From Skeletonema tropicum (Eukaryota; Bacillariophyta; Thalassiosirophyceae; Thalassiosirales; Thalassiosiraceae): a stretch of 64,000 nt of DNA. Made by a program: the position numbers and the translations under genes. A model generated the notes under the pieces. It was not told where the DNA came from. It worked only from the letters and a program-made list of their open reading frames with translations, and made no database searches. The DNA is taken from contig CM074146.1 in NCBI GenBank assembly GCA_037178625.1, forward strand, positions 1,736,001-1,800,000. Reading direction: 5' to 3'. Below, piece by piece: positions 1 through 10,321 of the stretch (position 1 is its first letter; each line of letters opens with the position of its first letter).

Positions 1-622
1 GCGAGATGGATCGGCGTATCTCCGTCATTATCCGCGACATTGACGTCTGCTCCATTTTCAATGAGAAGCTTGGCCACATCAACATGTCCTTTACAGCAAG
101 CTTCATATCTTTGTCGTCGACTTTTGCCCCGTTATCAATTAAGAGCTTGATCGCATCAATCCGACCATTAGCGCAAGCCCAATGAAGCGGCGTGTCAGTG
201 TTATGATCATCCGGTTCACTATCGAGATCTCTCCCATTCAAAATGACATGCAAAAACTGGTCTTCAGATCCAGGATTGTCCTGATTGTCGAGTCGTACTT
301 GAATGGTATGGCCGTTTCTGCATAGGATATCTGCCTTGTTGGAGGTAGGATTCCCATACCACTCACTGATTGGTTTGGAGTTCAAATCAATATCTGCATT
401 TGGACTAGCCCAGACTTGAGTCTTTTCCTTATTATTTCGAATAACATATCGAACAGCGATACTTCCTCCTGGATCTCCACTTACTAATACACTTCCTGTT
501 TGGTCTCCACTCAACACCCAATGCCCGAAGAGGATCCTTTCATCCCCATTCTTTTGCCATGATTTCGGACTGTTCCGGAGATGTTCGCCTTTGTAAGAGT
601 AGACTGATGAAGATGCTCTCAT
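1..622 (-). pseudogene. Ankyrin-repeat protein, frameshifted, cut by window edge
   Basis: From an ATG at 622 the minus strand is open to the window edge. The first ~125 residues belong to no family I recognise (it includes GHWVLSGDQTGSVLVSGDPG). An ankyrin repeat follows (DTPLHWACANGRIDAIKLLI). At about 105-112 the repeat pattern jumps to another frame, which reads [20 protein letters not shown] and then the start of a further repeat. Compared with a normal 33-residue ankyrin unit, about 16 nt are missing at the junction, which removes the G-x-TPLH turn and shifts the frame. Ankyrin proteins are protein-binding scaffolds; the partner is unknown. It is called a pseudogene because of the shift, but a sequencing error is possible. 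The rest of the gene lies left of the window. Confidence 0.6.
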
Positions 623-1585
623 GTGAATGTAATGACGTCTCTAGTCTAGAGCTGAGGTATTCCGTATTATATATAGTAGCTTGTTTAAACAGTGCTAACG
701 TTAAGTAATTAGCTTCATCGATGTAATTGAATGTTATCTTACTTGAGTGAACTATTTATTAGGAGTGTTGCCTTCAGCTTGAACGATTTGGTTGAAAGAG
801 CTCCCACAAATGCAATCAAGAACCCGAAGACTGATGCTGAATGAGGATGGGATTGAGCACGACAGAATAGATACTTCTCGTTTCTCTTTCTCCTGAATCT
901 GAATATCGTAAAATGTGATCATTCTCTGATTGAATATCCCACCTGTAGCATCCGCCCCCATCATACATAGGAACCCTTCCATAAAAGCCTGTGTTGGGCG
1001 TGGGAGAGATCATTTGCGCTCATACCTACACATGATTGGGACTAGCAAGTGGCTGCATCATCGGGGCTGCTTGTGTGGCTGTAGAATTAGAATCGGTGCG
1101 GGTCGAAACTGATGCTGAGCGACGGAGACAAAGTCATCCAATCTGCAGATTTACAAACTTGAATGGTTGTCTTGTCTACGAATACAAATGGCGTGGACGG
1201 CATCGTGACTCGTTAGGGGGGTGAGAACAGTGAGAATTTTCCTCATTGCTTCCACAGTCAGTCAAGACAAAGAAGATGATCTTCTTTGGTGAGAGCATCA
1301 ATCCGTCTCATCTATCTGGCTCATTATTCCAAACCACTCCAAGTCCTTACTTGTGTTTTTTCATTTTTTCATTTGTCATATATGGATCTCCCTGTGATAC
1401 TCTTTGCTTCATTCAGGCAGAGTCCGTCAGGTCGGCCGGAGAGGTATGGTATGCATGGTGGCTGGCTTTGACTACATACCTTACGTTACTCTCTATGTTC
1501 GATGTGAGAGCGCATTTTTTTCATTTTCGTCTCTCCGAATGCATGCTCTTGGACACCCACCATGGCATCCTGAGCAAAGATTAGC
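623..1585. other. Intergenic, with relic of a duplicated gene
   Basis: There is no convincing gene. Between about 1096 and 1305 the DNA resembles 15885-16060 (same orientation) and, inverted, about 7030-7260. Shared landmarks are CGGAGACAAAGTCATCC against CGGAGACGAAGTCCTCC and TCTTTGGTGAG. It is a decayed member of the duplicon that accompanies the MYND genes. I see nothing specific in the remainder. Confidence 0.4.
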
Positions 1586-2381
1586 ATGGGGAGGAGGCGA
1601 GACCAAGGCAAGGCGAGGAAGGCGGCCAAAGCCAAGGCCAAGCAGGCGGTTGAAGAGAGAGGCAATAATCAGGCGGCTACTAATGAACAATCGCTGGCGG
1701 CGCAAATTCAGCGGATGCAGATCCAGCTCGGTACTACAAAATGCAGGCATGGCTTCGAAATGATGGACGACATGAGTGTTGATTTCGGAACGGCCTTTAG
1801 AGACGCAGTCCATGAAGCTACTCTTAGTGGGAAACATATTGTATGTAGTCTAATTGAGGCTCAATATGCTACGATGAATGAATTTCCTGGCGTGTGGAGC
1901 GATTCTGCCAAGGCGAAAATGGGGATATCATTTTTTTCAGGTCTGGGAGCGCATGCTATTCTGGAAGGTAAATATAATTATGCCCGTGAATGTGCTATTA
2001 TTGGTAGGTTCATGGAGCAATGGGTAGAAGTTGATTTGCACAAGACCCAAGCTCTGATCAACTGGCCGAAAGTGGAACAGTCCGCACTCGACGAACACAC
2101 GCTTGTAAAATTCTTCTGCAGGCGCATCGCATGCTCTTACTTGCTTGGATGAGAAATACAAAGAAGTAAAGGGGATCACAAAGATGGGCCTTTGCTACAA
2201 TCTCCAATGTACCGTCCCTTCCAGGAAGTTGGATCGCAGCAAAACATTCTACTGTAGTCGATGCCGAGTTGTTACTTACTGCTCCCGTGAATGTCAAATA
2301 GCCGATTTGTCCAGGCACAGGCTATATTGCGACGAATGCGTTGCCACAATCACTACGTTTGAGGCCAAGAAGAAATGTTAA
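1586..2381 (+). pseudogene. MYND zinc-finger protein, frameshifted copy
   Basis: The ATG at 1586 starts the family's basic N-terminus (MGRRRDQGKARKAAKAKAKQ), followed by the helical middle region (WSDSAKAKMGISFF and the LVKFF motif). The frame ends early at 2152. The missing C-terminus, with a complete C-x4-C ... C-x2-C-x4-YC-x3-C-x7-H-x3-C MYND finger, is open in another frame at 2145-2381. Aligned with the intact copies (CSCLDEKY), this gene has four extra bases at about 2138-2141. They put a stop seven codons later and separate the finger from the body. All other positions look well kept, so the break is recent or an assembly error. MYND fingers bind proline-rich protein partners; a regulatory role is inference. 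Confidence 0.75.
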
Positions 2382-3499
2382 GATAATGCACCCGACATTC
2401 TAATGAAATTTAGACGTATTCAATTTCTCCAGCACTTCACTTCTCTGTTGTCTTATCGAGCAACATTCAATGCTTTGGAAGAATCGTGCACTTCTATATC
2501 CATTCACTCTCTTGACCCTATTGTGTTTGACTGAGTATATGTCCTTACTTTCCGGAGTACCCAAGTTACAAGATGAGGCGACGATATTGTCACGTGATTT
2601 AGCGGAAGTAGCAAGCGTTGTCGCACCTAGAATAATGTTGTACAAGACTAAGAAACACCCCACTGCACTTTGCATGCGATGGCGCTTGCGCGCTCTTCGA
2701 AGAACAGATTGATGATAAGAGTGATCCTTCGAATCAACCACCAACACTGAGTCACAAATATGTAAAAGTTGTAAAAACTTACTCAATATTCATGCAGCCA
2801 AGGCCATGCTGACGCTGGAAGACGATGAAGAGATGAGTACCCTAGAACACACATTACGAATGAAGGAAGTTGCGCATTTGGAGAGAGAATCACGGTCCTT
2901 TATGACAGCAATGAAAAGCTGACAAGTCTAGATGATTTACTCCAACTCACGATAACTGCTTCCTCAGCACTCTAGACCTCGTAATACGAGATGAATCGTT
3001 TCCGTAGCCGTAAGTAGGCTTACTTGTGAGCATCGAGCATCTGTTCTGTGATATGATTCACAGGAATCCCAGCTACTCGTCGAACGTATTGATATTGGCG
3101 ACGTGGACTCTCTAGTATCATCGTCTCACTAGGGAAAGAAGGAATGACATCATGCTTGAGGAAAGTCCATAGGCATAGGCATAGGTAGGCATATAATATA
3201 GGTGAAGGCAAAGAAGGAACAGGCTTTCCTGCCAAAGGCTAAGGTAGGGTCTCTCTCTCTCTCGTCGTTGCTCATATTAACAGAGTACTATCTTTTCAGT
3301 TCAATAAGAAGTTCAAACCATTGCCCCAGAAGAGAGGAGTACAATTCTTCTGGTAGATATTGTCGAGCAGTACCAATATGTGGTTTGGATACATACTTGT
3401 ATGGACTTACCTACTTAGGCTTTTAGGAATCCTCTCATTTTTTGCGCACGCATTTTGCCATCATTTTCAGTTTTTGACATGCACCATCGCATCGTTAGC
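2382..3499. other. Intergenic, only short unrecognised frames
   Basis: I find no gene I can support. On the minus strand, 3020-3235 is open for 71 residues and ends RVAGIPVNHITEQMLDAHK, which could be the tail of a lost gene. On the plus strand about 2815-2938 is open for ~40 residues. The last ~160 bases before 3500 match the DNA before the MYND gene at 5258 (AATATGT, ACATACTTGTA, CCTCTCATTTTTTGC) and act as its presumed promoter and 5' UTR. Confidence 0.4.
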
Positions 3500-4327
3500 A
3501 TGGGAAGGAAACGAAACCAAGGGAGGGCGAGGAAGGCGGCCAAAGCCAAGGCTAGGCAGGAGGCGGAAGAGACGAATATTCAGACGATGACTGCTGAGCA
3601 ATCGCTGGCAGATCACCTCATAACAGCTCATACACGGCAATTGCAGTCCCGTGGCGGAAATCTTTTGGGACACGACACCAAAATGCAATGTAACCACGGC
3701 TTCGGCTCATTTGAAAAAGAAACAATTTGTGAATTCACAGAAGCATTTAAATCAGCATTTCATGAAGCTTTTCATAAGAGCGCACATATTGTGAGTAGTC
3801 ATGTTGAGGCTAAAAATGCTACGATGGATAAATATGCCGACGTGTGGCATGAGTCGGCCATGACGGAATCGGCGATATCAGCCTTTTTGTGTATGGGAAC
3901 GCAAGATATTCTGAAAGGCAATTCTGATAGCGCTCGGATGGCTGCTACTTTTGCCAGGTACATGGAACAATACATCGCAGTCACGTTGCACAAGACCAAA
4001 GCAAATATTTGTTGGCCAAAAGTGAAAGAAATTTCGCTCGGCATGCACACGCTTGTCAAATTCTTCCGGCACCGCATCCCCTGCTCCTGTTTGAATGAGA
4101 AATATGAAGAAGTGAAGACAATCACAAAAATGGGAATTTGTAACAACCCAGAGTGCAATCTTCCTGACAACACGACGGAATGCAGCAAAACAATGTATTG
4201 CAGCCGATGCCGAAGTATAGCTTATTGCTCCCGTGAATGCCAGGAATTTGATTGGGCAATGCACAAGCATGAATGCGACGAATGGGTTGCCATAAAAGAT
4301 GAGTTTGAGGCCAAAAAGAAGTCGTAG
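3500..4327 (+). CDS. MYND zinc-finger protein
   Basis: 275 residues. I chose the ATG at 3500, not the upstream in-frame ATG at 3455, because every family member begins MG(R)KRNQG at this point. Residues 1-25 are a Lys/Arg/Ala-rich helix, possibly nucleic-acid binding or nuclear targeting. Residues 60-200 form a family-specific helical region with VWHESAMTESAISAFLCMGT and LVKFFRHRIPCSCLNEKYEE. Residues 214-258 are the MYND finger, with C-x4-C as the first pair instead of the usual C-x2-C, then C-x2-C-x4-YC-x3-C-x7-H-x3-C. All eight ligands are present. This is a diatom-type expanded family. Its molecular partner is unknown. It forms a tandem pair with the gene at 5258, with related DNA both upstream and downstream. 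Confidence 0.85.
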   Translation: MGRKRNQGRARKAAKAKARQEAEETNIQTMTAEQSLADHLITAHTRQLQSRGGNLLGHDTKMQCNHGFGSFEKETICEFTEAFKSAFHEAFHKSAHIVSSHVEAKNATMDKYADVWHESAMTESAISAFLCMGTQDILKGNSDSARMAATFARYMEQYIAVTLHKTKANICWPKVKEISLGMHTLVKFFRHRIPCSCLNEKYEEVKTITKMGICNNPECNLPDNTTECSKTMYCSRCRSIAYCSRECQEFDWAMHKHECDEWVAIKDEFEAKKKS

Positions 4328-5257
4328 TGCCCACAATATCAATATCATAAACAAATTGAGATAATACTTCAATGCTACATTAGACTTTTATGTAATGCAG
4401 ATAACGTAATCTACGATGATGAGCTGACACACGAATACAGCAATTTTAAATGATCAGAATCGTGCACATCACATCCATGTAATGTATTCCTTTGATCACA
4501 GTAATTGACTGAGCTAAGATGAGCCCAGCAAGATGCAATGCATTACAGCTATTCATTCTATGTATATCATTTTTATGACTCATGTGGCTAACAAGAAACG
4601 ATCAGAAGTGAATTGCATCACAGGCATTCAGAATAAGAATATACATCTTTATTCGTTTCTGCCACAAACCAAGCTTTACGCGCTCACTCTCACTCTCTCC
4701 ACAGACTACCATACCTCTCGTTCAATCATCTACGCCGCCTCGCCACAATAATCACAACACAAACAAACAACCGGACCAACCTCAAACAATTCGCAGTCAA
4801 TATTGCAATCTTTCCAAGGGAATATCTTTCCAAGAGGACCTGCCCTATCACTATTCTATCTCAAAGTCAAAGACACTTGATGATATTTCTCCAGTAAGGT
4901 TGTTCCCATGAAATGTCGCCCAAGCTAACTCAGTCAACCCCCAACCTTCATTGGAACACTCTCCTCAAATTCATTATTATCTACTTGCAAATGAACCAGT
5001 TCACTCAACGATCCAATCGTTCCACTCAGTCAAATGCCAATGTCGAAGTTACTTTTGGATATTGAAGAACAGCTAGCTTACTGTACATTAATAATCTATC
5101 TATGTAATGTACCAATATGTCGAACACATACTTGTACTCATGGTTTTTATGTAGGTCGAGAAATCCGCCTCGCTCCGACCTCCGACCGACCATCCTCTCA
5201 TTTTTTGCCTGTTTTGACATGCACCGACGCGACGGACCATGACAACTGAAGGTTAGC
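4328..5257. repeat. Spacer of the tandem MYND duplication (3' flank plus next promoter)
   Basis: No gene. The first half (about 4328-4740) matches 6086-6520 downstream of the next MYND gene: both hold TTGACTGAGCTAAGAT and GCTATTCATTCTA. The second half (about 4745-5257) matches 6525-6770 (AACAAACAACCGGACCA). Gene, 3' flank and following promoter were therefore copied together as one unit of roughly 1.75 kb. Confidence 0.65.
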
Positions 5258-6085
5258 ATGGGGAGGAAACGAAACCAAGGGAGGGCCAGGAAGGCGGCCA
5301 AAGCCAAGGCTAGGCAGGAGGCGGAAGAGAGGGAGAATGATCAGACGATTGATGAGCGGCGGCAACCACCGGCAGCGCAAGTTCAGCAGTTGTTGCAGCT
5401 CGGAAATCTTTTGCCGACGTCACGAAATGACACCGCAATGCGATGCTTGCATGGCTTTGAAACCTTTGACAACATCATATTTATTAACTTCTTGGTAGCA
5501 TTTAGAAAAGCATTTCCAGAAGCTATTCATAAGAGCATGCATGTTATGAAGAGTCTAGGTGAGGCTAATAATGCTACTGTGGATGAATATGCCGACGTGT
5601 GGAGCGATTCTGAAAAGACGAAAATGGCAATATCATGCTTTTTGTGTTTTGGTACGAAAGCTATGCTGGAAGGAAAGTATAATGATGCACAAGACATTGC
5701 TGTTTTTGCCAGGTTTCTCGAGCAATTCATCGCAGTCAGATTGAAACAAACTCAGGCTCTACACAACACTCCAAAAATAAATGAATTATACTGTGCCGAT
5801 CAGCACACACTCGTGAAATTCTTCCGGCACCGCATCCCCTGCACTTGCTTGGATAAGAAATACGAAGAAGTGAAGTGTATAACAAAGATTGGCCTCTGCT
5901 ACAACTCAAAGTGCACTCTTCCTAATAGAATGACGGAACGCAGCAAAACAATATATTGCAGTCGATGTCGAAATGTAACCTACTGCTCCCGTGAATGTCA
6001 GAAAGAAAATTGGACATTTCACAGGACCTGGTGTGACGAGGCTGTTGCTGTACGAGCTGAGTTTGAGGCCAACAAAAAGTCGTAG
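5258..6085 (+). CDS. MYND zinc-finger protein
   Basis: 275 residues, the tandem partner of the gene at 3500. It opens MGRKRNQGRARKAAKAKARQ like its neighbour. The middle region carries VWSDSEKTKMAISCFLCFGT and the motif LVKFFRHRIPCTCLDKKYEE. The MYND finger spans about residues 217-262 (CYNSKC ... YCSRCRNVTYCSRECQ ... H-x3-C) with all eight ligands. It ends in the family tail EFEANKKS. The most likely role is a protein-interaction adaptor, inferred only from the finger. The upstream DNA from about 5020 resembles the promoter at 3340-3499. The two proteins differ at many positions, so the tandem duplication is not recent. Confidence 0.85.
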   Translation: MGRKRNQGRARKAAKAKARQEAEERENDQTIDERRQPPAAQVQQLLQLGNLLPTSRNDTAMRCLHGFETFDNIIFINFLVAFRKAFPEAIHKSMHVMKSLGEANNATVDEYADVWSDSEKTKMAISCFLCFGTKAMLEGKYNDAQDIAVFARFLEQFIAVRLKQTQALHNTPKINELYCADQHTLVKFFRHRIPCTCLDKKYEEVKCITKIGLCYNSKCTLPNRMTERSKTIYCSRCRNVTYCSRECQKENWTFHRTWCDEAVAVRAEFEANKKS

Positions 6086-7621
6086 TGTTCACAATATCAT
6101 AAATACATTTACATATACATCCTCTTTCTCCACTCGTCTTCAGCAGACTTTTACTTTTACGAGATAGAATTATTCAACGATGATGAGATGACGCGCGAAT
6201 AAAGCAACCTCTTTCGATGCTCAAAATCATGCACTTTACATTTACATACTCCTTTGGTCATAACAATTGACTGAGCTAAGATATCCTCTTTCCAATCAAG
6301 CGGTACAAGAATGCTATTGCATTGCTTATTGCTATTCATTCTAGAACTATGAATATTTTATTATTCATAAATCATGTGACTAGCAAAAAGCATTCTGAAT
6401 CGAATTCCATTCTAGGCATTGACAATTATACCTTCACTCGTTCCTGTCCAAAAATCAAGCTCTCCACAGAACATATCTATCTATCTAATTCACTGTCTCG
6501 CCACAATCACATGATCCACGCTATATAATCACAACACAACAAACAACCGGACCACTCTCGATGCAATCTGCAGTCAAGTGTTCAATAAACCCAATTGTTC
6601 CGCTCAAGCAATTGCATTCGAATCTGCTTCTTGGTCTTTCTTGATAATCCATTGTAGTAGATAACTGGCTTCCATACCAATAATGTACTTTGGATACATA
6701 AGGCTTAGGAGTACGTAGACCGAGAAAATCCTCTGGCCGCTTCATTTTATTTTTGCCAATTTCTTGCATAGCAGGTCAGAAGTAGATAGGTGGTCCCATA
6801 CAGGTATGTAGCAAAAGCCCTCTCCGATCAATATGTTGTAGAGAGAGCTACTTACTTACCGCGCTAAAGAATTGCGATTGCCTTGGGCATGATAATTCCT
6901 CTCAAGGAGATGAAAGTATCATAGGCGATGAATTACTCTGAGCGGTTTGCCATTACCAAGATAATAGGATCGATAGATGCCCATCAAAGGTCAACTTCTT
7001 CATTCTTGATTATGGATATCGATTTCGATATCGGAGCAATCGAGGGCGAGGGAACTTCTTACCTCCGTTCACACGTCACCATGCCGTGTGATGCCATTAG
7101 TATCGGTAGACAGGGCTTGGCCAGTCCACTACCTCAATAATATGATTAAGGGCTTTGTCTTCATCGTGAGACCAGTTTAGACTCGCATTGATTCTCCACA
7201 ATTGATTCAACGTCCAGTTTCGCCGAGCATTCTTTGTAGTTTGCTGACCAGCCTCTTGTCACTCTTGCTTGCTGCATTATGCCTTATTCCTTGGAAGGAA
7301 GTATCAGAATATTGCATGAAATAGGAGGTGAGTTGAGTGAGGGGTACGAAAGTTGAAGTTTTGTAGAGTAACATCATGTCTCTACCGCTTGTAATGAATG
7401 CATAATAAGACGGCTTCGTCTTATTTCTGAGCCCGAACATCTTTCCATACATAATATCATCGATGCCTGCTCCACTGCGATCATATCACTACGATGTGTA
7501 TTCAATAAACAATGTTTCATGTGTCAAAAATTACTCAATGCCTACGTAGTCGTCTACTTGACAAGAGTCAGAAGAGAAGCGGAGAAAGTGAATGTATCTA
7601 TTATTAGGATGTTGTGGTGCA
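6086..7621. other. Intergenic: 3' flank, orphan MYND promoter and gene relic
   Basis: 6086-6520 repeats the 3' flank of the previous MYND gene. 6525-6770 repeats the DNA that precedes the 5258 gene (TACTTTGGATACATA, CGAGAAAATCCTC), but no MYND gene follows. About 7030-7260 is a decayed plus-strand relic matching, inverted, 15860-16060 (shared GCAATCGAGGG and GGCTTGGCCAGTCCA). About 7440-7600 matches, inverted and in a different block order, the 3' flank of the MYND gene at 16865. Confidence 0.5.
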
Positions 7622-8442
7622 TTACGGTTCTTTCATGGTCATAGCCTCAAATTCAGAGATTAGGGCTGCACATTCTTCACAGTTAGACTTGTGTTCTTTC
7701 CAATGCTTTTTTTGGCATTCACGAGAACAATAAGTTACGCATAGGCATCCATCACAGTACATTGTTTTGCTGCGTTTCGTCATTCTATTAGGAAGAGTGC
7801 ACTGTGGGTTGAAACATACGCCCACTTTTGAGATGTTTTTCACTTCTTCATACTTCTCATCCAAGCAAGAGCAGGGAATGCGCTGCCTGAAGAATGTTAC
7901 AAGACTATGTTGATCAGCGTTATGCGCTTCGTATATTTTGTTCCAACGAAATAGAGCTTGAGTTTGATTCAACATAACTGTGATGTGTTGCTCGGAATAC
8001 GTGGCAATGGTAGCAGCCGTCTTGGCATTATCATCATCACCATTTAGAATACTTTGCGTTCCCATACTCAAACAGTAAGATATCGCCGATTCCATCTTGG
8101 TAGAATCATTCCACACATCTTCAAATTCATCAATGGTAGCGTCTATAGCTTCCAAGAATCTAATGTCAATTGGTTGATACCAAGCTTCTTCAAATGACCC
8201 GACAAATGCACGCACGAATGAGAGGAAATCTCTCCCGAGGAAAAAGGATCATAGCCGTGTGTGCATTTTATGATGTTACCGGACTGCATCAACTGATGAA
8301 TTTGTGCCGCCGACAATTGTTCTTCTGGTTCATTCGCCGTCGTCTGATCATTGTCCCGCCCTGCCTCCGCCTCCTGTTTGGCCTTGGCTTTGGCCGCCTT
8401 CCTCGCCTTCCTCGCCTTCCCTTGGTTGCGTTTCCTCCCCAT
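7622..8442 (-). pseudogene. MYND zinc-finger protein, frameshifted copy
   Basis: The ATG at 8442 starts MGRKRNQGKARKARKAAKAK, which has an extra KAR repeat compared with its relatives. The frame stays good to about 8225 (KCTHGYDPFSSGE). The family sequence then continues in another frame (FVRAFVGSFEEAW), open to 7622, and includes LVTFFRQRIPCSCLDEKYEE and a complete MYND finger (CFNPQC ... YCDGCLCVTYCSRECQ ... H-x3-C). A net loss of one base (or gain of two) near 8222-8232 explains the shift. There is no room for an intron there. The rest is well preserved, so it is either young or a sequencing error. Its 5' flank is shared with the MYND genes at 9503 and 16865. Confidence 0.75.
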
Positions 8443-9060
8443 GTTATTGATTCATGGTGCATGCATTCTTCATGATTTTTCTCGGTACGTAAGTAAGCGG
8501 TCCTGTACAGGTATGTAGCCAGGGCACTCTCGATTCGATAGATAAAGTATCTATCGATCTCTCATTCTTCTCTGAGTCTGAAGTAGGTGAGAGGTGCATA
8601 CCAGCATACCAGCCTTGTCCGGAGATGCAGTGCGGAGGGGGCAAAAGGGATGCATTCCTTTACTTGGGGTGGTTTGGAAAGGAGAGGGACTGTCTTCATC
8701 TTCATTCTGTCTCTGTGGCTCGTCAGCCTGCCTTTCGCTCTTACTTCTACTCTTAAACTCTTGTACTCTCGTGGCTTTGCTGCGCCTATGAGAGATGATT
8801 TAGTGAGATTACTTATGCGAGGATGGCACCTGTGTCTGTGTCGATGTTTTACGGAGCAATATCATGCATCTGCATCAGCATCTGCAATCAACCGGGATTG
8901 AGTCATCCATACAAGCGTGAGCATCCTACTGATCTCTCTTGCGAGGATAATAATGTGATACAATATGATACTCAATAACAAGTGCAACAAATCTACTGTA
9001 TACTGCACATAATCTAATTTTACAGTACATCAAATCACAATCTACCACTTACACCACACA
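8443..9060. repeat. Shared 5' block of the MYND duplicon, copy 1
   Basis: No gene. Reading away from the MYND start at 8442, this block resembles 10322-10940 and, inverted, 16440-16864. Shared points are the CTCGGTACGTA element near 8481, the GGAATGCAT/CTCCGG segment near 8630, and the stretch near 8990-9020 that contains TAATTTTACA. It links each MYND copy to the 3' end of a secreted-protein gene. Confidence 0.6.
8481..8517 (-). promoter_or_regulatory. Conserved block upstream of MYND genes
   Basis: On the minus strand this reads as CTGTACAGGACCGCTTACTT followed by ACGTACCGAGAAA. The same block precedes the MYND genes at 10321 (about 10388-10426) and 16865 (about 16760-16794), always 40-105 bases from the start codon. 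Conservation above the surrounding DNA suggests a core promoter or 5' UTR element; function is inferred. Confidence 0.4.
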
Positions 9061-9395
9061 TCACTTCCTATGTACCCCTCTTCAACCGAGCGGGAGGCTC
9101 CATAGCTTGGCCAAAACAAGCATAGTTCCCATCCCCACACTCCTCCCACACTCCCGTTCCACCCCCTCCATCACATCCCTCAAATCATCAAAATCATTAC
9201 TCACATCAAATGGATTCACCGAAACACATTGTGACTTGGCATTACACACAAACGTCTTCCAAAAGCTAGTGGGATCATGCCAATGATGTGTCGGTGTGGA
9301 GGAGGAACCGATAGCGACAGAGTGGAGGTCAGAGGATGCACCGGGAGTGACAATGTAGCAGATGGATCCGCAGGTTGTGCGATGATGCTGTGCAT
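9061..9395 (-). pseudogene. 3' fragment of the secreted-protein gene at 10943
   Basis: The frame reads TTCGSICYIVTPGASSDLHS, then HHWHDPTSFWKTFVCNAKSQ and VSVNPFDVSNDFDDLRDVME, closely matching residues ~170-274 of the protein at 10943-11767. There is no signal peptide or N-terminal half: similarity stops at about 9380-9395, where MYND 3'-flank DNA begins. Near the end one base is missing (AK|LWSLPLG in place of AKAMEPPAWLK), so the last ten residues are out of frame. This is the duplication breakpoint cutting a gene: the repeated unit began inside the secreted-protein gene and ran through the MYND gene. Confidence 0.7.
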
Positions 9396-9502
9396 GTGGT
9401 GTATCTTGGGCATGTTGGAGCCGATCAAGTGAAACATACATAGTTCTGAAGAGTAGAGAAAGTGAATATGTCTATGTAGATTATCTAGGATGTCATGGTA
9501 TA

Positions 9503-10321
9503 TTATGATTGTTTCATGGCTTCAAATTCTGCGATATGAGCTGCATCTTCTTTGCAAATAGACTTGTGCCTGGACCAATCAAGCTTCTGGCATTCACGGG
9601 AGCAGTAAGTTACGTGTAGGCATCCGTCACAGTACATTGTTTTGCTGTATTCCACTCTCCCTCCCGAGAATTTACATTGCGGGTTGCAGCAGAGGCCCAT
9701 CTTTGTGATGTTCTTCACTTCGTCATACTTCTCATCCAAGCAGGAGCAGGGAATGCGCTTCCTGAAGAATTTGACAAGCGTGTGTAAATCTGCTTCGTGC
9801 GCTTCGTATATTTTGTTCCAACGAAGTAGAGCTTGGGTTCGATTTATCACCACTGCGATGTGTTGCTCAAAATATCGGGCGAAAGTAGCATTCCTCAGGG
9901 CATAATTGTAATTACCCTCAAGAACAAACTTCGTTCCAATACACAATAAGCTGAGTATCGCCATTTCTAACTTAGCAGAATCGCTCCACACCTCGGCAAA
10001 TTCATCCATTGCCATCGTAGCATTATGGGCTGTGACGAGACATTGTTGAAGTGGAGCGCCACTGCACCCAGCCTCACAAAACGAGTTATTAAATGCGGGC
10101 ACGAATTTAGAGCCCACATTATCACCAGAAAAAGGATCGAAGTCGAAGCCGTGCATGCATTTTGTATCACCGTTCCGCATCCGCTGAATTTGCACAGCTA
10201 GCGATTGCTCTTGTTCATTATTCGCCGTCTGACCATCATTATTCGCCCTCTCTTCCGCCTCCTGCTTGGCCTTGGCTTTGGCCGCCTTCCTCGCCTTGCC
10301 CTGTTTTCGTTTCCTCCCCAT
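9503..10321 (-). CDS. MYND zinc-finger protein
   Basis: 272 residues on the minus strand, start ATG at 10321 (MGRKRKQGKARKAAKAKAKQ). The middle has a longer Gly/Cys-containing insertion (CEAGCSGAPLQQC) than the 3500 and 5258 copies, shared in part with the 16865 copy. It then has VWSDSAKLEMAILSLLCIGT and LVKFFRKRIPCSCLDEKYDE. The MYND finger (CCNPQC ... YCDGCLHVTYCSRECQKLDW ... H-x3-C) is complete. It lies tail-to-head with the frameshifted copy at 7622 and shares its upstream block with the copies at 8442 and 16865. Together with the fragment at 9061-9395 it marks a tandem duplication of about 1.9 kb. Confidence 0.85.
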   Translation of the reverse strand: MGRKRKQGKARKAAKAKAKQEAEERANNDGQTANNEQEQSLAVQIQRMRNGDTKCMHGFDFDPFSGDNVGSKFVPAFNNSFCEAGCSGAPLQQCLVTAHNATMAMDEFAEVWSDSAKLEMAILSLLCIGTKFVLEGNYNYALRNATFARYFEQHIAVVINRTQALLRWNKIYEAHEADLHTLVKFFRKRIPCSCLDEKYDEVKNITKMGLCCNPQCKFSGGRVEYSKTMYCDGCLHVTYCSRECQKLDWSRHKSICKEDAAHIAEFEAMKQS

